This document shows, piece after piece, positions 43,302 to 50,936 of a stretch of DNA of 53,346 nt. Numbering within the stretch: the stretch's first letter is position 1; each line of letters starts with the position of its first letter. The notes below the pieces were generated by a model, which saw only the letters and a list, made by a program, of their open reading frames with translations, was not told the origin of the DNA and made no database searches. This stretch comes from a virus. The DNA is taken from positions 1 through 53,346 of the IMG/VR virus record IMGVR_UViG_3300048065_000224. The stretch is one strand, 5' to 3'. The position numbers and the translations under genes were made by a program.

Positions 43302-45635
43302 ATGGCTAATATACTTGAAAGATATATAAATAATTTATTTGAAAGAGAATTAGGTCTAGGAAAGGCTATAGCTCCGTACGTTCCAATTCCTGCAATTCCG
43401 TTTGCACCTAATGTTCCAAGTCCGTTTGACTTTGATACTAGACGAAGAACTAGTTTTCCTGTATATGGAAGATCTCCTACGACTCCAACTCCTGATTTAG
43501 ATATATTTGATGAGCCTGATGGTTCTGAAGCACCTCCAGAAATAACAATAGAAACTATAACAGGAGATTTATCTAGTTATATTAATCAACCTACAACTCC
43601 ACAAAGTTTTGTAGATAAACAGTTGGGTCTTGAGGTTAGTAAAGAATTAGCTTCTGGGCAAGACAGAGTCACGGGTATGGGAGGTGCATTGACTCAATTT
43701 GCAAGTCTAACAGGTTTATCAGCATCTATGATCGATGCAATCGGCGAAAAGTCAAAGCAAAATCTTGAATCAATCGTTGCTAATGCAGCACTAGGTATTC
43801 CCGGATACGGAATAGGCAGAGTTAACAATCAAACTGTAGGTATATCTCCGGGAGGTAGAATATCTGGAACTGTACCAACTAATCTAACAACTGAGCAAAT
43901 GAATCAAATACAAGATGTTTTGGGAGGTAAATCTGGAGCATTAGGACCTGCTATGCAAGAATATTCGGTAGCAGGCGGTAGACTTGATATGGGCAAACCT
44001 CAAACGCAAGCCATGTTAGATTTTGAAAAAACTGTAATAGATGCAAAAGGTTTATCAATTGAGCAAAAAGCAGGTCTATTAGGGTATGACAGATTAACTA
44101 ATCCGTTTGAACGTTCTCGAATGACGCAAAATTACTACACAATGACTCCGCTCCAAGAAATTCTGGAGAACAAACAAAAAACAGCAGAAAATAGAGAGGG
44201 TATGAGTTCTACATCAGGATCTATGTCTATGGGTCTTGAGACAGATATAGACGCACAGCAGAGTCAAAAAAATCCTATGGGAATAAACATTGGTATTGAT
44301 ATGGCAAATATAACAGGGCCCACTACAACTGTAGATTCACAAGGTTATGATTTAGGTGGCGGTTATGGAGGACCTACAGGAGGACCTAGTGGCTTAGATG
44401 TATCCTCAGAAGTTAGTTCTGGTGGTTATTCTGACAATGAAGCAGGCGACAATCAAGACGGTGGCTTTGGTGGTGGTGGTTGGACTGCATATGGTGGCAA
44501 AATAGGAAATTCTGACAAAGGATTTGTATCAAAGACTCAGACAATAAAAGGTGTAGGTCTTATTAAGCCTGAAGAAACTTTTGTTGAAACTGATATGGTT
44601 AGAGACAGATTTGAATTTGATGCAGCAGATGGAGACTACGTTGTTAACGGTCCTGCTTCAAAAGAAAATGAAGGTGAGATAATCGGTCTTGTAAATTCTG
44701 CTATAAACGAATTAAAAAAAGAAGGGGTTGACATACGTGTAGGAAATCCTAAAATAAAAGATAAGAACAAAGTTCCGTTAATTGTAGCTTCCTCAGAAAT
44801 ATACATACCTAAAGTGGTAGCTGAGAAAATAGGTTATCCTATACTAGACAAAATAAATGAGTCTGGCAAAGCTGAAGTAACTCGCTTAAAGAATGAGCTT
44901 GGAAATAATTCTCCAGATGACGATCGACAAGAAGCTTATGAAGGAATGCGTGTAAGAAACCCTCAACAAGGATTTTTGTTTCGACGACCTGAACTTAATC
45001 TAACTAATCCTAATACTGATAAACCCCAAGAAGATGCTTTTGTTCCGGGAATATCTGACGAACCAGTAGAAATGACTCTAGATCAACAAAGATTTTTTAA
45101 TGACTACGAGTTTGGGGATATTAAAAAAGCAATTAAAAAAACAGAGATACAAGGCTTTGAAAAAAATCCGTTTATATTTACAGGCGTAAAGGCTAAGAAG
45201 GGTAAAAGTAGTTCTGCATTTGGTCCTATGCAAATAACCAAAAGTTTAATAGAGGACTTTGAAAGCAGAAGTCCTGATTATAAAACTCTAAGTAACGAAG
45301 AAAAAAAATACTTACAAGCTTTAAAATTACAAGGTGAAGACAAGATAAACAAAGAACTGTACGGTGTTCTTAAACGTGGTCCTAAAGAGATGAGACGAGA
45401 CGTTGATGCAAAAAAAGTATATGGCAAAAAAGCACAAGGATTGAAGCCTTACGGAAAAGGCACTATTGATCCTGAGATGCACAAAAAGTATTACGATAAA
45501 ATTGCTGATGTCATTCTTCTTCACAAATTAAAAGATCACAAAACTATAGAAGACGCACTTGCATCTTACGGAGAAGGTGCAGGCTACGGAGAAAAAGTCT
45601 TAAATGATTTATTGGATATTATACAGATAAAATAA
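43302..45635 (+). CDS. Large virion protein with C-terminal transglycosylase-like domain
   Basis: The 777-aa protein has a Pro/Thr-rich N-terminus, an Ala/Gly-rich helical part, a glycine-rich linker (about 360-420), and a DAADGDYVVNGPASKENEGE module. The last 170 residues resemble a lytic transglycosylase: a candidate catalytic Glu near 615 (KKTEIQGF), SSAFGPMQITKSL (about 637-649) and ALASYGEGAGYGEK, equivalent to the family's GxMQI and AYNxG motifs. It probably cuts peptidoglycan during DNA entry. The unusual place between portal and scaffold implies a head or neck component. Confidence 0.7.
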   Translation: MANILERYINNLFERELGLGKAIAPYVPIPAIPFAPNVPSPFDFDTRRRTSFPVYGRSPTTPTPDLDIFDEPDGSEAPPEITIETITGDLSSYINQPTTPQSFVDKQLGLEVSKELASGQDRVTGMGGALTQFASLTGLSASMIDAIGEKSKQNLESIVANAALGIPGYGIGRVNNQTVGISPGGRISGTVPTNLTTEQMNQIQDVLGGKSGALGPAMQEYSVAGGRLDMGKPQTQAMLDFEKTVIDAKGLSIEQKAGLLGYDRLTNPFERSRMTQNYYTMTPLQEILENKQKTAENREGMSSTSGSMSMGLETDIDAQQSQKNPMGINIGIDMANITGPTTTVDSQGYDLGGGYGGPTGGPSGLDVSSEVSSGGYSDNEAGDNQDGGFGGGGWTAYGGKIGNSDKGFVSKTQTIKGVGLIKPEETFVETDMVRDRFEFDAADGDYVVNGPASKENEGEIIGLVNSAINELKKEGVDIRVGNPKIKDKNKVPLIVASSEIYIPKVVAEKIGYPILDKINESGKAEVTRLKNELGNNSPDDDRQEAYEGMRVRNPQQGFLFRRPELNLTNPNTDKPQEDAFVPGISDEPVEMTLDQQRFFNDYEFGDIKKAIKKTEIQGFEKNPFIFTGVKAKKGKSSSAFGPMQITKSLIEDFESRSPDYKTLSNEEKKYLQALKLQGEDKINKELYGVLKRGPKEMRRDVDAKKVYGKKAQGLKPYGKGTIDPEMHKKYYDKIADVILLHKLKDHKTIEDALASYGEGAGYGEKVLNDLLDIIQIK

Positions 45636-45651
45636 TATCTAAATAAAATTA

Positions 45652-45679
45652 GTCAGCTACCCACAAATGTGGCCCTGAC
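45652..45679 (+). ncRNA. Structured RNA hairpin 1 before the scaffold gene
   Basis: GTCAG pairs with CTGAC, then an internal loop CTAC/CC, then CCAC pairs with GTGG around AAAT. The same build is repeated in hairpin 2. No T run follows, so it is not a typical terminator. Confidence 0.6.
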
Positions 45680-45687
45680 AGACCGAA

Positions 45688-45714
45688 GCAGCTACCCACA
45701 GCCAGTGGCACTGC
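45688..45714 (+). ncRNA. Structured RNA hairpin 2 before the scaffold gene
   Basis: GCAG pairs with CTGC, then an internal loop CTAC/CA, then CCAC pairs with GTGG around AGCCA. Compared with hairpin 1, a T-A pair in the outer stem is replaced by G-C, a compensatory change. It ends 18 bases before the scaffold ATG. Confidence 0.6.
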
Positions 45715-45732
45715 AAGAATGAGGTAAAAACT

Positions 45733-46623
45733 ATGGCAAAACAACAAGTTCGTGGCGTAAGAGCCAACAAACCAAATGACTCAGACGGAGTTATAAACAA
45801 TCCTAATCTTTATCGTGGTAAGTATCGTGACGACGTTTACAAAGATGATGAAGAAGAGCAGACTCAAGACCCCACTTTAGAAGTGGCTACTCAAGAGGAA
45901 CAAGAGGAGACTTTCGTATCTGCAAAGAAAGAAGAGACTGCCCAAGAGCATGATTACAAGAAACGGTATGATGATCTGAAGCGTCACTACGATCAAAAGA
46001 TACAGGAGTTTAAAACAAAAGAACAGCAACTAGAAAGTGCAATGCAACAATCTAATGTTAATGTTCCTTTACCTAAAACTCCAGAAGAACTAGAAAAGTT
46101 TAGAAGTGAATATCCTGATGTTTATGACGTTATGCAAACGATAGCTTCAGAAAAAGCTAATCAGCAAGCTGAACAACTTCAGCAGGAACTTAAAACTTTA
46201 AAAGCTCGTGAGAAAGAAAATTTGGTTAAGGTCGCCTACCGTGAACTTAAAACTTTGCATCCTGACTTTGAAGAAATAAAAGAAGATGAAAAGTTTATCC
46301 AATGGTTAGAAGAACAACCCGCCACTATTAGTGATGGTGTGTTAAAAAACAACACAAATGCTCGACTAGCCGCAAGGGTTATTGATCTCTACAAAGCAGA
46401 CGCAGGGATCACAACCAAAAAACAACAGAGCAAAAAACCAAACGTTTCTGCTGCAATGGCTGTTACATCTCCTAGAGCAAAAGAGATACAGACAGACGCA
46501 AATGCAAACAAGAAAGTTTGGAAAGGCTCTGACATCGCCAGACTTAAACCGTGGGAATTTGAAAAGGTGGAAGCCGAACTCGATTTAGCACGGCAAGAAG
46601 GGCGAATTGACATGAACAGCTAA
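45733..46623 (+). CDS. Scaffolding protein
   Basis: The 296-aa protein is acidic and almost wholly helical. It has a disordered Glu/Gln-rich N-terminus, a coiled coil (KKRYDDLKRHYDQKIQEFKT... about residues 75-105 and 135-165), and a basic C-terminal part (TTKKQQSKKPNVSAAM) followed by WKGSDIARLKPWEFEKVEAE. This is the usual design of podovirus scaffolds, and it directly precedes the capsid gene. The ATG follows GAGGTAAAAACT and the paired hairpins. Confidence 0.8.
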   Translation: MAKQQVRGVRANKPNDSDGVINNPNLYRGKYRDDVYKDDEEEQTQDPTLEVATQEEQEETFVSAKKEETAQEHDYKKRYDDLKRHYDQKIQEFKTKEQQLESAMQQSNVNVPLPKTPEELEKFRSEYPDVYDVMQTIASEKANQQAEQLQQELKTLKAREKENLVKVAYRELKTLHPDFEEIKEDEKFIQWLEEQPATISDGVLKNNTNARLAARVIDLYKADAGITTKKQQSKKPNVSAAMAVTSPRAKEIQTDANANKKVWKGSDIARLKPWEFEKVEAELDLARQEGRIDMNS

Positions 46624-46646
46624 AACCTCAAAAAAGGAGAGAGAAA

Positions 46647-47624
46647 ATGGCTTTCGATTCCGCTTCTGGGTACAATAATTTACCGTCAGGTAATTTTGCT
46701 CCTCAGATATTTAGCCAAAAAGTTCTCAAGTTCTTCAGACGTGCTTCGGTTGCAGAAGATATTACGAATACCGATTACACTGGTGAAATTGAAAACTTTG
46801 GTGACACTGTAAATATTATCAAAGAACCAACAATAACTGTATCTAGTTATTCAAGAGGTTCTGTGGTAAACACTCAAGACTTGGCAGACGATCAAATTAC
46901 ATTGACCGTTGACCAAGCTAACGCATTTGCATTTAAAATCGATGACATCGAGGAAAGACACTCGCATGTCAACTTTGAAGCATTAGCAACTTCATCAGGT
47001 GCTTTTTCTTTGAAGAGAAAATATGATGCAAACGTGCTACAATCATTAGCAAACGGTGCAGGTATTGCAGGTGCTGATGATGCAAGTGTTTCAGGTGGTT
47101 TAACAACTACTGAGTCAACTTTAGGTACAGCTTCTGCTCCTATTAACGTAGAAGCCGACGATGCAGGTATCAATCTTATGCTGTTAATGGCAAGATTGAT
47201 GGATGATCAGTCTGTACCAGAAGAGAACAGATGGTTTGTTGCTCCTCCGATCTTCTACGAGAAGATGTTTCAAGCAGGTAACAAGATTGCTGAAGTACAG
47301 GTAACTGGCGATGCAACTTCTAACCTAAGAAACGGACTTGCAACTCCCGGTACACTTGCAGGCTTCAGATGCTACAAGTCTACTGCACTAAACAGCACAG
47401 CAGGCACAGACCAAGTAACAATGACAGGACTAGCAACAGATGGTTCTGAAAATCTTGTTATGGCAGGTCATATTTCTGCTGCAGCTACAGCGTCTCACAT
47501 CGCAAAGACTGAAGTGGTACGTTCAACTGAATCATTCTCTGACGTTGTTAGAGGGTTACATGTCTTCGGAAGAAAAGTCCTTAGACCTGAAGCTCTTGTA
47601 CGTGGCGTCATTGACTTCGCTTAA
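46647..47624 (+). CDS. Major capsid protein
   Basis: The 325-aa protein has features of phage coat proteins: FAPQIFSQKVLKFFRRASVA at the N-terminus, then DYTGEIENFGDTVNIIKEPT, DDIEERHSHVNFEALATSSG, a long helix-bearing part with ARLMDDQSVPEENRWFVAPP, and GFRCYKSTAL. Such sequences belong to HK97-fold capsid subunits of marine podoviruses. It sits after scaffold and has a strong ribosome binding site (AAAAAAGGAGAGAGAAA), which fits high expression. Confidence 0.88.
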   Translation: MAFDSASGYNNLPSGNFAPQIFSQKVLKFFRRASVAEDITNTDYTGEIENFGDTVNIIKEPTITVSSYSRGSVVNTQDLADDQITLTVDQANAFAFKIDDIEERHSHVNFEALATSSGAFSLKRKYDANVLQSLANGAGIAGADDASVSGGLTTTESTLGTASAPINVEADDAGINLMLLMARLMDDQSVPEENRWFVAPPIFYEKMFQAGNKIAEVQVTGDATSNLRNGLATPGTLAGFRCYKSTALNSTAGTDQVTMTGLATDGSENLVMAGHISAAATASHIAKTEVVRSTESFSDVVRGLHVFGRKVLRPEALVRGVIDFA

Positions 47625-47639
47625 TAGGAGGACTAGATA

Positions 47640-48056
47640 ATGCCAGATTATACTATTACAGGTGCTGTCGCAGGTGTTCCTATCGGTGTCAAACCTCAGA
47701 TTGTTGAAGTGGTTTTAGACTTCTCATCAACAAGCCTAACTACATCAGACTCAGTAGAAGTTTTTGAACTTCCTGCTAACAGTTTGGTTCTTATGGCAGG
47801 TCTTGAGGTTCTTACTTTAGCATCAACTGGTTCTCCAGTTCTTGACTTAGGTGACGACGCTGACGATGATATCTATGCAGCCGCAGTTGCAGGTCATACT
47901 GCTTTAGCTTCAGGTACAACAAGTGTAGGTAAATTCTACACTGCAGCTGACACTATCGACTTAATTGCTAACACAGCAACTTTTGACGGTAAGGTTAGAG
48001 TGTACGCAGTTATCGCAGAGCTTGGTACTGCAGAAACTGCAGCATCTTTTGCGTAA
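47640..48056 (+). CDS. Head decoration-like protein
   Basis: The 138-aa protein is acidic and beta-rich (GVKPQIVEVVLDFSSTSLTT, VEVFELPANSLVLMAGLEVL, DLGDDADDDIYAAAVAG), the composition of small capsid decoration or fibre-like proteins. It follows the capsid gene with GGAGGACTAGATA as ribosome binding site. No enzyme motif is seen. It could also be a minor tail protein. Confidence 0.6.
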   Translation: MPDYTITGAVAGVPIGVKPQIVEVVLDFSSTSLTTSDSVEVFELPANSLVLMAGLEVLTLASTGSPVLDLGDDADDDIYAAAVAGHTALASGTTSVGKFYTAADTIDLIANTATFDGKVRVYAVIAELGTAETAASFA

Positions 48057-48069
48057 ATAACTAACTCAG

Positions 48070-48091
48070 GAGGGCAGGGCAACTTGCCCTC
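48070..48091 (+). terminator. Hairpin after the capsid operon, weak terminator
   Basis: GAGGGCA pairs with TGCCCTC around an eight-base loop. No T run follows, so termination would be partial or the hairpin may stabilise the capsid mRNA end. Confidence 0.45.
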
Positions 48092-48112
48092 TTGGCAACA
48101 ATGAGGTAGCGT

Positions 48113-48400
48113 ATGTCTGAGAAAGGTACAATGAAAGGTCACACCATCAAAGGTGGTCACAAACGCCCAACTAAAAAGGGTGCAGGTATGACTAAGAAAG
48201 GTGTTGCTAAGTATCGAAGGGATAATCCCGGATCAAAACTCAAGACAGCAGTAACTGGCAAAGTCAAGCCGGGGAGCAAAGCTGCCAAACGTAGAAAGTC
48301 CTACTGTGCAAGAAGTGCAGGGCAAATGAAAAAGTTTCCTAAAGCAGCAAAAGATCCGAATAGCCGTCTAAGACAGGCTAGAAAGAGATGGAAATGTTAA
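48113..48400 (+). CDS. Small Lys/Arg-rich protein (DUF6321-like)
   Basis: The 95-aa protein is strongly basic: KGHTIKGGHKRPTKKGAG, GVAKYRRDNPGSKLKTAVTG, GSKAAKRRKSYCARSAGQM and a terminal RKRWKC. I recognise this as the DUF6321-type protein widespread in cyanophages and other marine phages. Its charge suggests DNA binding, perhaps inside the capsid; the function has not been shown to my knowledge. It starts after GAGGTAGCGT. Confidence 0.7.
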   Translation: MSEKGTMKGHTIKGGHKRPTKKGAGMTKKGVAKYRRDNPGSKLKTAVTGKVKPGSKAAKRRKSYCARSAGQMKKFPKAAKDPNSRLRQARKRWKC

Positions 48401-48497
48401 TTTCAATTAATTTCACACTATTTAAATTTTTTAATACCATAGCCACTAAGTTTTACAATCGTTACGTGCGAATGTTACACAAGTCACAAGGTAGATA

Positions 48498-48707
48498 ATG
48501 GTCACAGTTGAGCAGTTTCTGAAATGGAAGATACTCCCAAGATGTATGATGCTTGCAAGCACAGTCATGTCTTGGAGATGTGCTGAGTGGTTCATGGATT
48601 TAGATGCACCCACAGCAGCTCAATCAGCATTTGTATCCGTTGTTATGGGCGTGATGACAGGTGTATTTGGTATTTGGATGGGTCACGAACACAAGGAGCA
48701 TAAGTAA
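48498..48707 (+). CDS. Small two-span membrane protein, holin candidate
   Basis: The 69-aa protein has two hydrophobic segments (about residues 12-31 and 43-61: AFVSVVMGVMTGVFGIWMG) with a short loop (FMDLDAPTAAQ) and a charged end (HEHKEHK). This topology suits a class II holin or antiholin. It overlaps the following holin-like gene by one base. The start follows AAGGTAGATA. Confidence 0.6.
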   Translation: MVTVEQFLKWKILPRCMMLASTVMSWRCAEWFMDLDAPTAAQSAFVSVVMGVMTGVFGIWMGHEHKEHK

Positions 48708-49099
48708 TGTTAACAGCGTTAATAGGTCCTATTGCTAATCTTGCAGGTTCGTGGATGGAAAGCAAGGTAGAGAAAGTCAAGGCTGATGGTCAAGCTAAAG
48801 TAGCACAAGCCAAAGCTAAAGCAGTCGTCGCAGAAAAAGTAGCAGCAGGAGAAGTTGCTTGGGAGAAGTCTATGGCAGATGCCACAGATGGATCGTGGAA
48901 AGACGAGTTTGCACTTATTGTCCTTCTACTACCTGCTATATTAGTCTTCATTCCTAGCATGACAGAATATGTACGAGCAGGGTTTGAAGTTTTGAATACG
49001 TTACCAGATTGGTATCAGTATCTTTTATTTATAGCCGTTAGTTCTTCTTTTGGAATTAAGGGTGTTGGTCAAGCGATGAAACTGATGGGGAAAAAGTGA
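48707..49099 (+). CDS. Holin (3TM/GTA-type-like)
   Basis: The 130-aa protein has an N-terminal amphipathic start, a Lys/Ala-rich coiled helix (residues 18-55, KVKADGQAKVAQAKAKAVV), and two hydrophobic spans (FALIVLLLPAILVFIPSM and YQYLLFIAVSSSFGIKGV). I recall the C-terminal half as similar to the holin family known from gene transfer agents (Holin_3TM). It would form the membrane lesion that frees the lysozyme encoded at 49764. Confidence 0.65.
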   Translation: MLTALIGPIANLAGSWMESKVEKVKADGQAKVAQAKAKAVVAEKVAAGEVAWEKSMADATDGSWKDEFALIVLLLPAILVFIPSMTEYVRAGFEVLNTLPDWYQYLLFIAVSSSFGIKGVGQAMKLMGKK

Positions 49100-49341
49100 T
49101 GTCAAACATAATTGAAACAAACTTCGGTACATTAATTAATCCTGCGAGAGTAGCAAATGGAAGTGCTTCTAGTATTGTAAAGAAGGGAGCTTTCTACATA
49201 TTCTCACTCAAGATAAGCAACGATGATATAAGAGAGTATTCTTTTACTGACAGACAAAGAGCAGAAAAGATGAGAAAGATTCTTGTAAGCCACTTAGAAC
49301 ACATGATTAGTGATACAGCGAGGAAAGCAAATGGCAGCTAA
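49099..49341 (+). CDS. Hypothetical protein in lysis region
   Basis: The 80-aa protein (MSNIIETNFGTLINPARVAN...) is a mixed alpha/beta polypeptide with a C-terminal helix (RAEKMRKILVSHLEHMISD). Its ATG at 49099 shares a base with the previous stop. No motif is recognised. A GTG at 49096 is an alternative start. Confidence 0.5.
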   Translation: MSNIIETNFGTLINPARVANGSASSIVKKGAFYIFSLKISNDDIREYSFTDRQRAEKMRKILVSHLEHMISDTARKANGS

Positions 49342-49495
49342 GAAAAAGAAAAGCAGTAGTCCTAAACCAAAGAACCCAAAGCTCTATGCTTCAGTAAAAG
49401 CTGCGGCCAAGAAGAAATTCAAGGTGTACCCGTCAGCATATGCAAATGCTTGGTTAGTACGTGAGTACAAGAAGCGTGGAGGTACATACGCATAA
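49331..49495 (+). CDS. Small basic protein (KPKNP-YPSAYANAW type)
   Basis: The 54-aa protein is Lys-rich at the start (MAAKKKKSSSPKPKNPKLYA), then has KKKFKVYPSAYANAWLVREY and KKRGGTYA. The YPSAYANAW motif recurs in small proteins of cyanophages and marine phages. It overlaps the upstream gene by 11 bases and follows AGGAAAGCAA. A nucleic-acid-binding or virion-core role is inferred from charge. Confidence 0.65.
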   Translation: MAAKKKKSSSPKPKNPKLYASVKAAAKKKFKVYPSAYANAWLVREYKKRGGTYA

Positions 49496-49767
49496 TGGCT
49501 AAACCTAAAGGCGGATTGACTAAGTGGTTTAAAGAGGATTGGCGGGATGTCAAGACAGGCGAAAAGTGTGGTAGGTCTGGTAAAGAAAAGAAGTCTCGAC
49601 CGTATCCTGCATGTAGACCTAAAGCAGTAGCCAGTAGAATAACTAAACAAGAAGCAAAGAAAAAGACAGGACCTGCGAAGGTAAAATGGTCTGTTACTGC
49701 ATCAGGTAAGCAAAGAAAAGCATGTGGGGGTAAAGTACACAGAGGAAGAAAGGCACAAATGGCATGA
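49495..49767 (+). CDS. Small basic Cys-containing protein (DUF5872-like)
   Basis: The 90-aa protein begins GGLTKWFKEDWRDVKTGEKC and continues with RPYPACRPKAVASRITKQEA and KVHRGRK. This WFKE.W.D...C...YP.C layout fits the DUF5872-type proteins of marine phages, which I assign with moderate certainty. High positive charge suggests DNA or RNA binding. Start and stop overlap both neighbours. Confidence 0.6.
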   Translation: MAKPKGGLTKWFKEDWRDVKTGEKCGRSGKEKKSRPYPACRPKAVASRITKQEAKKKTGPAKVKWSVTASGKQRKACGGKVHRGRKAQMA

Positions 49768-50249
49768 AGTATGAACGCAGTGAATTAGTTAAGATGATAG
49801 CTTTACACGAGGGACTTCGATTACAAGTCTATCAGGACCATTTAGGCATAGATACGATTGGAATCGGTCGTAACTTGGAAGACAGGGGTATTACAGACGG
49901 TGAGCTATCTTTCATAAACAAAACTATGAAAGATGTTTACGAGACAGGTCTTACCGAAGAAGAAGCGTACTATCTCTGCATGAATGACATAGCAATTGTA
50001 GAAAAAGAGCTACTAGAACGAAAGCCTATTGTAAATCAACTTAACGATGTACGACAAATGGTGCTTGTAGACATGGCATTTAATATGGGTGTTCCTCGTC
50101 TTATGAAATTTAAGAACATGTGGATGGCGATAGAAAAAGTAAACTATCCTTTAGCTTGTGAAGAGATGATTGATTCGAGATGGGCTAATCAAGTAGGCAA
50201 CAGAGCTATGAAGTTATCCCTAGCTATGAAAAATGGAGAGTGGATATGA
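49764..50249 (+). CDS. Endolysin, T4-type lysozyme (GH24)
   Basis: The 161-aa protein has the T4 lysozyme active site: Glu16 (LHEGLRL), Asp25 (VYQDHLGID) and Thr31 (DTIGIGRN), with the same spacings of 9 and 15 residues as E11, D20 and T26. FNMGVPRLMKFKNMW and the C-terminal SRWANQVGNRA match the family. It lacks a signal peptide, so it depends on the upstream holin to reach peptidoglycan. Its start overlaps the previous stop (ATGA). Confidence 0.93.
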   Translation: MKYERSELVKMIALHEGLRLQVYQDHLGIDTIGIGRNLEDRGITDGELSFINKTMKDVYETGLTEEEAYYLCMNDIAIVEKELLERKPIVNQLNDVRQMVLVDMAFNMGVPRLMKFKNMWMAIEKVNYPLACEEMIDSRWANQVGNRAMKLSLAMKNGEWI

Positions 50250-50521
50250 CTGAAAAAAATAAAAGAATTGATAGAGGGGTAGTATCTGATAAAATGCGTA
50301 AAAGATATCAAGTTCCGAGATCTGCACAACAAGACAATAATGTGTTTAATGACGATCGAACAAAACGAAAAGTCTACAGTCATTACACAGGAATGGTAGT
50401 ATCTGATAAAAAACCTGAAACTTACAAAATTAGAAATATTGCCGTAGAAAAAATAAAAACAGAAACTAAAGAAGCGATAGAAAAAAGAATGTTCGGAGGA
50501 AAACGTGGAACAAAAGCGTAG
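50246..50521 (+). CDS. Hypothetical basic protein after lysozyme
   Basis: The 91-aa protein (MTEKNKRIDRGVVSDKMRKR...) is hydrophilic and basic, with the repeat-like segments GVVSDKMRKRYQ and GMVVSDKKPETYK. It is unrecognised. ATG 50246 follows GGAGAGTGGAT and overlaps the lysozyme stop. The last part carries the ribosome binding site of the Cys-rich mini-gene. Confidence 0.5.
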   Translation: MTEKNKRIDRGVVSDKMRKRYQVPRSAQQDNNVFNDDRTKRKVYSHYTGMVVSDKKPETYKIRNIAVEKIKTETKEAIEKRMFGGKRGTKA

Positions 50522-50621
50522 ATGCGAAACATGTGAATGTTACGAGTGTGACTGCGAAGAGTGCAATTGCGAATGCCACACAGAAAAAAAGAATGAGGAG
50601 GTACAAGGAGTACCAGTGTGA
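50505..50621 (+). CDS. 38-aa Cys-rich, metallothionein-like protein
   Basis: A short frame with GTG start directly after GGAGGAAAAC encodes a protein whose residues 7-24 hold eight cysteines in the pattern CxxCxCxxCxCxxCxCxC, followed by His25 and an acidic/polar tail. The dense CxC/CxxC spacing is like metallothioneins, so metal binding is likely. It overlaps the upstream gene by 17 bases and its TGA overlaps the next start. It is shorter than usual gene-calling limits. Confidence 0.65.
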   Translation: MEQKRRCETCECYECDCEECNCECHTEKKNEEVQGVPV

Positions 50622-50800
50622 TTGAGTTCGTACTAGTGGTTATGATGGGATTAAAGATAATAGACCAAACACAAACCTTCGATAACATAGATAGATGTTT
50701 GTACTTTGCAGTAAGATTAAATGATCAAGCATCTATACCACAAAGGGAAGGACCTAACTTACAAATAACAGCGTATTGTAAACCAACAAGAAAGAAGTGA
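50618..50800 (+). CDS. Small exported-type Cys protein
   Basis: The 60-aa protein begins at GTG behind AAGGAGTACCA and opens with a hydrophobic segment ([14 protein letters not shown]), then [13 protein letters not shown] and [13 protein letters not shown]. It has the same design as the 73-aa protein at 36553, with two matching Cys positions (CL... and AY.C). An envelope or virion-surface location is inferred. Function unknown. Confidence 0.6.
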   Translation: MIEFVLVVMMGLKIIDQTQTFDNIDRCLYFAVRLNDQASIPQREGPNLQITAYCKPTRKK

Positions 50801-50801
50801 C

Positions 50802-50936
50802 ATGCCACTAAAGAAGGGTAAATCTAAAAAGACAATCTCTGCAAACATACGAACAGAGATAAGAAGCGGCAAGCCACAAAAGCAAGCTGTTGCTATAGCA
50901 CTATCCAAAGCAGGTAAAAGTAAGAGGAAAAAGTAA
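50802..50936 (+). CDS. 44-aa basic protein (DUF6496-like)
   Basis: The protein reads [20 protein letters not shown], then [20 protein letters not shown] and a KRKK end. The KGKS..TISxNI..E...[12 protein letters not shown] core is a pattern I know from many phage genomes, often listed as DUF6496-type. It is too short for many gene finders. Charge suggests nucleic-acid binding. Confidence 0.65.
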   Translation: MPLKKGKSKKTISANIRTEIRSGKPQKQAVAIALSKAGKSKRKK

